Part shown: positions 61,287-64,000 of the stretch, one piece after another
Position numbering within the stretch: the stretch's first letter is position 1
Layout of the letters: each line of letters opens with the position of its first letter
Made by a program: the position numbers and the translations under genes
Assembly: GCA_021787665.1 (NCBI GenBank)
Contig: JAJYLN010000001.1
Coordinates: 62,001-126,000 of the forward strand
From: a bacterium
GTDB taxonomy: Bacteria > JAMCPX01
Reading direction: 5' to 3'
Length of the DNA: 64,000 nucleotides
Notes under the pieces: generated by a model
The model's database searches: none
Told to the model about the DNA's origin: nothing
Seen by the model: only the letters and a program-made list of their open reading frames with translations

Positions 61287-62453
61287 CTAAAATACGGCAG
61301 CGGCAAATCCACCGTTATAAAACCGGTTTGTGTCCTTAAATGCGAGCAGTCTGCCATCATAGCCTATTTCTATCGATAGAGCCTGAGATAGGCGAAATGC
61401 AAGTCCTACTGGATACAGCACGAGGCTGGACGGTGTCCCGAGTATTGAGTTCGTGCTTGCCGAGACATTAGCTACGCCCTGCATGTACGACGGCCTGAAA
61501 CTGAACGTGGTGTTCCCGAACACGCCTACTCTGACAAGCGCGCCTATGACGGGACCGTTTATCTCTCCAGGAAACGAAGGGTTTATCAACTCCAGGTCTC
61601 CCCAGCCTGCACCGATCATGATAATGTTCCTCCTGTCGTGCAACAGAGCGTATGAAAACAACGCGTGCAAAAGCAGGGTCTGTTCGTTCACCATGTACAT
61701 ACCAGCACCAAGGGGTAAAGGAAGATTTCTCCATACAAGGTATGTCTGGTTAGCATCCGTGTAGTTTATCGTGCCGGATATAGCGATCCGCTTGTCGATG
61801 AATATATCCGCATTGATACCCACTCCTGCGTACAGAGCGTTGTTGTTTGTTCCCTGCTCGTACACATCCCCGAGCAGGCCATAAGGCCTTATATAAAGCC
61901 CTTTCCCATAGCCTTGCCCGTATGTCCCAGACCCATACCCGAAGCCCTCCGGTTTTTTTGCCGGCGCCGGTCGAGCAGCCGGCTTCGGCGTATAGCCAAA
62001 GCTGGCAAGCGCTACGATGTAAGGCCTCTCTGCCATGGATACCTCGTAGGTATGCACTCCCTCCGGTACATCGATGGGGAGAGAGTCGGTCTCTCTCGAC
62101 GGTCTATAGTTTTTTATCTCTTCAAACGTCAGATTGGAGCGTGTTGTGGGGGGAAACCTGTACTCGCCGACCCGGGAGCCATCCATCCTGACGAACAATT
62201 CGAACGCGGGCAGTACCGTGTACTTCCTGTACACAGCGGTCTTGATATAGACGACGAGCTTGCCCGGGCCCCGCACCTCGAACCTCAGAGGCATCCGCGG
62301 CGTAAACTCTGTCATGGGGTAGACCCTGCCTCCCTCTACTATGCGCAACGATCTGTTGTCGGAAAGCGTTCGCGGTCCCTGTTGGGCAAAAACGCTCAGC
62401 GGTATAAGGCTCAGAAACAGGAATGCAATGATAAAACCCCTGCTCGGCTTCAT
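61287..62453 (-). CDS. Putative outer-membrane beta-barrel protein
   Basis: A 388-residue exported protein: signal peptide (residues 1-23, ending SVFAQ), a beta-rich periplasmic domain (about 30-170), a Pro/Lys then Gly/Tyr-rich linker (about 175-205) and a C-terminal region of about 180 residues with alternating hydrophobic strands (GLYIRPYGLLGDVYE, AYAGVGINADIFIDK, AISGTINYTDA) that ends in phenylalanine, a usual signal for barrel insertion. No family name recognised. It lies 9 bases downstream of the first carboxypeptidase-regulatory-like lipoprotein, so the two may form a surface unit. Confidence 0.7.
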   Translation of the reverse strand: MKPSRGFIIAFLFLSLIPLSVFAQQGPRTLSDNRSLRIVEGGRVYPMTEFTPRMPLRFEVRGPGKLVVYIKTAVYRKYTVLPAFELFVRMDGSRVGEYRFPPTTRSNLTFEEIKNYRPSRETDSLPIDVPEGVHTYEVSMAERPYIVALASFGYTPKPAARPAPAKKPEGFGYGSGTYGQGYGKGLYIRPYGLLGDVYEQGTNNNALYAGVGINADIFIDKRIAISGTINYTDANQTYLVWRNLPLPLGAGMYMVNEQTLLLHALFSYALLHDRRNIIMIGAGWGDLELINPSFPGEINGPVIGALVRVGVFGNTTFSFRPSYMQGVANVSASTNSILGTPSSLVLYPVGLAFRLSQALSIEIGYDGRLLAFKDTNRFYNGGFAAAVF

Positions 62454-62462
62454 AGAATCTCC

Positions 62463-63467
62463 TTAATTAAAGGTCCCGTTATAGGCGTTCTGCGCTCTGC
62501 CACACACATTCTGTGCGCCGAATACAGCGTAATTCCTCCCTGAACAGTTGGTACTGGGATTCACAGTTATCGTGAACTCACCCGCCGTCGTGCCTGTCCA
62601 CATAAACCCGGCTTCCGTGGCCCCACAGCCCGGAGTTATCGTCGGCTCCATGCCGGGTGTAGGGTCCATCGGCTGGTCATAGAATACACCGACGTGGAGC
62701 GAAAGGGTGCTCACCGTAGGATTGTCCGCCGACACGTCCTGTGTCGTACTGACGATGTCCGGTCTTGGCAGATTGCATACGAGAGTGATGTCCGGTGCAA
62801 AGGACGTCCCTCCGCTGCAGAGATTTACCGTGTTCTGGCCCGCATAGTAGGTACCGCTCTGATCCACATACCACGCGATGATGGGCGCCTGTAAGGAGCA
62901 ATCGAACGCAGCGGGGAGGTTGGCAAGAGTGTATCCTCCGTCCGCCGGGCTTGTCGTTGCTCTGAATACCCCGTTTATGCCTATAAAGCCTGTCCTGTTG
63001 CCGGTCAGGTCCCGCATGTCTATCATCACATTCGCCGTCTGGGTAAAAGGGTTTCCGCTGGAATCGTATACTGTCCCCTTTACCGTCCCATCCGCTTTAT
63101 ACAGGTAGGCGTCCACTATGGACAGTGCGTTGCCCTGAGGAAATGCAGGCGGCGTATTGCCGAGGTCCGTTCCGTAAATGGACGTCCCGTATCCGGGGAG
63201 GCTAAAGTACACGGGATAGTATGTACCCGTAGGCAGGCCGGTAAGCTGGTATATGCCGGTCGTATCGGATTTGACGGATGCGAGCCCGCTTCCCGCAGTG
63301 GTACTTACAGTCGCGCCGGACAGACCTGCGTTTGTACCGAAGTCCACGACCTGACCCTGAATCGATCCCGTCGGTGTGCTTGTTTCCTGCTTAACCGAGG
63401 TAGATTGACTGCCGCACCCTATGACCATCAGGAGGGCGAAAGACAGATAGAGTATTCCCCTTTTCAT
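62463..63467 (-). CDS. Lipoprotein with carboxypeptidase regulatory-like domains
   Basis: A 334-residue protein with lipobox MVIGC (cysteine near 18). Two repeats of the Ig-like carboxypeptidase-regulatory fold are visible: GSIQGQVVDFGTNAGLSGATVS to TGTYYPVYFSLPGYG, and VKGTVYDSSGNPF to GGYTLANLP. The remainder is beta-rich with several cysteines in pairs, and resembles a bacterial Ig-like domain with FYDQPMDPT. It is related to the next gene (LPLGAVYTVTYTAAGY versus LPTGTYYPVYFSLPGY). Probable extracellular or outer-membrane-anchored surface protein. Confidence 0.7.
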   Translation of the reverse strand: MKRGILYLSFALLMVIGCGSQSTSVKQETSTPTGSIQGQVVDFGTNAGLSGATVSTTAGSGLASVKSDTTGIYQLTGLPTGTYYPVYFSLPGYGTSIYGTDLGNTPPAFPQGNALSIVDAYLYKADGTVKGTVYDSSGNPFTQTANVMIDMRDLTGNRTGFIGINGVFRATTSPADGGYTLANLPAAFDCSLQAPIIAWYVDQSGTYYAGQNTVNLCSGGTSFAPDITLVCNLPRPDIVSTTQDVSADNPTVSTLSLHVGVFYDQPMDPTPGMEPTITPGCGATEAGFMWTGTTAGEFTITVNPSTNCSGRNYAVFGAQNVCGRAQNAYNGTFN

Positions 63468-63482
63468 AAACCCTCCTCTGCA

Positions 63483-64000
63483 TTATCCCACACACACATT
63501 CCTGATAGGTGTTATCGCATCAGGATAGAGACCGTTTACGTTCGTGCACTGTATGTAGTAGTGGTTGTTTGACGTGCTGATTATGTGCGCACAGACTTCG
63601 ACAGGATTCGCCTGCCCGACGAAGTTCCCGTATATGCTGCCCGGCAGACCCGTTATCTCGTAGTCCCCCGAAGCGTCCGTCGTTACCGTCGCCATGAGAT
63701 CGAACCCCACAAAGGGGTTGCCATCCCCGATATCTCTGAGGTCCAGAGTGACTGTTGCTCCCTGGAGACCTGTGTTCGAAGGACACCCTCCGGTAATGCC
63801 GTTCGTGACCGTACCACTGATGGTCGCACCCAGAGAATACATGCCGACATCCTGTTGCACGACCGCATTACCTTGGGGAAACTGGGAAGCATTGACGTTG
63901 AGCCCGACATTGTAGATGGGCGTCGCGTAACCTGCTGCCGTATAGGTGACCGTGTAAACAGCGCCTAACGGCAGGTTCGAGATGGTATAAGCCCCCTGCG
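63483..64000 (-). CDS. Carboxypeptidase regulatory-like domain protein, N-terminus beyond window
   Basis: The reading frame is open to the last base of the window, so the gene starts outside. The visible 172 codons show two regulatory-like repeats (YTISNLPLGAVYTVTYTAAGY and ISGTVTNGITGG to YEITGLPGS) and four to five cysteines near the C-terminus. It shares the pattern FPQGNAVVQQDV with FPQGNALSIVDA of the downstream lipoprotein, so the two are tandem relatives. A 15-base spacer precedes the next gene, indicating one operon. Confidence 0.7.
   Translation of the reverse strand, partial: QGAYTISNLPLGAVYTVTYTAAGYATPIYNVGLNVNASQFPQGNAVVQQDVGMYSLGATISGTVTNGITGGCPSNTGLQGATVTLDLRDIGDGNPFVGFDLMATVTTDASGDYEITGLPGSIYGNFVGQANPVEVCAHIISTSNNHYYIQCTNVNGLYPDAITPIRNVCVG

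Noticed and set aside
61015-61290. 91-codon plus-strand frame in the mfd/outer-membrane gene gap
   Set aside because: No ribosome-binding site or recognisable sequence pattern.

Overview
The window is a gene-dense chromosomal segment of an anaerobic Gram-negative bacterium. The Gram-negative assignment rests on outer-membrane and lipoprotein genes, two parvulin-type periplasmic isomerases, a LapA-like protein and an IHF-beta-type protein. Anaerobic respiration is suggested by four proteins with 44 CXXCH haem sites in total, several radical-SAM enzymes and separate biotin-carboxylase and carboxyltransferase subunits. A cytidylate kinase-IspH fusion beside rpsA, an AmmeMemoRadiSam B protein and stacked multihaem cytochromes fit a deltaproteobacterial or Nitrospirota-like lineage. 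This is inference; there is no rRNA in the window to settle it.

Layout. 1-6.8 kb (+): ABC exporter permease (cut by the window edge), YhaM-like nuclease, CCA-adding-type nucleotidyltransferase, SRPBCC protein and RND/MMPL exporter. 6.8-9.25 kb (-): methyltransferase and B12-binding radical SAM enzyme, overlapping by 4 bases. 9.3-10 kb (+): a 30-residue ORF whose stop overlaps the start of ubiX. 10-12.8 kb (-): rpsF-ssb-rpsR-rplI-dnaB. 12.9-13.5 kb: decayed transposase. 13.6-26.1 kb (-): a long run aroA, cmk-ispH, rpsA, sppA, IHF-beta, HIT, lapA-like, gltX, LysM lipoprotein, CDF transporter, copper ATPase. 26.3-32.9 kb (-): a repeat-containing membrane protein, then hemH, hemY, pncA, a radical SAM protein and a MidA-like methyltransferase. 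33.4-39.4 kb (+): plsY, biotin carboxylase, carboxyltransferase/biotin carrier, amrB and a Ste24-type protease.

39.5-47.6 kb is the most distinctive region. Two cytochrome c/cytochrome b pairs point left: 7 haem sites with a b subunit, then 9 haem sites with a b subunit. They are followed by a NapC-like protein with 17 CXXCH sites and one CX3CH. A divergent gene encodes an 11-haem cytochrome c fused to the same kind of cytochrome b. The three c/b sets share sequence blocks and look like duplications of one quinone-linked module. A consensus-like promoter with a palindrome just upstream precedes the fused gene.

47.7-51.5 kb (+) holds a PfkB kinase, a broken membrane-protein gene, an A+T-rich VapBC-like module with its own promoter and operator-like palindrome, a DUF721 protein and a glycosyltransferase. 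51.5-60.8 kb (-) holds uvrA, pdxA, two parvulin isomerases and mfd, the last three joined by 4-base overlaps. 61.3-64 kb (-) encodes an outer-membrane barrel candidate and two related surface proteins, the last cut by the window edge.

Two housekeeping genes, the CCA-type enzyme and hemH, have no ATG, GTG or TTG in frame before their conserved N-termini. No tRNA, rRNA or CRISPR array was recognised.
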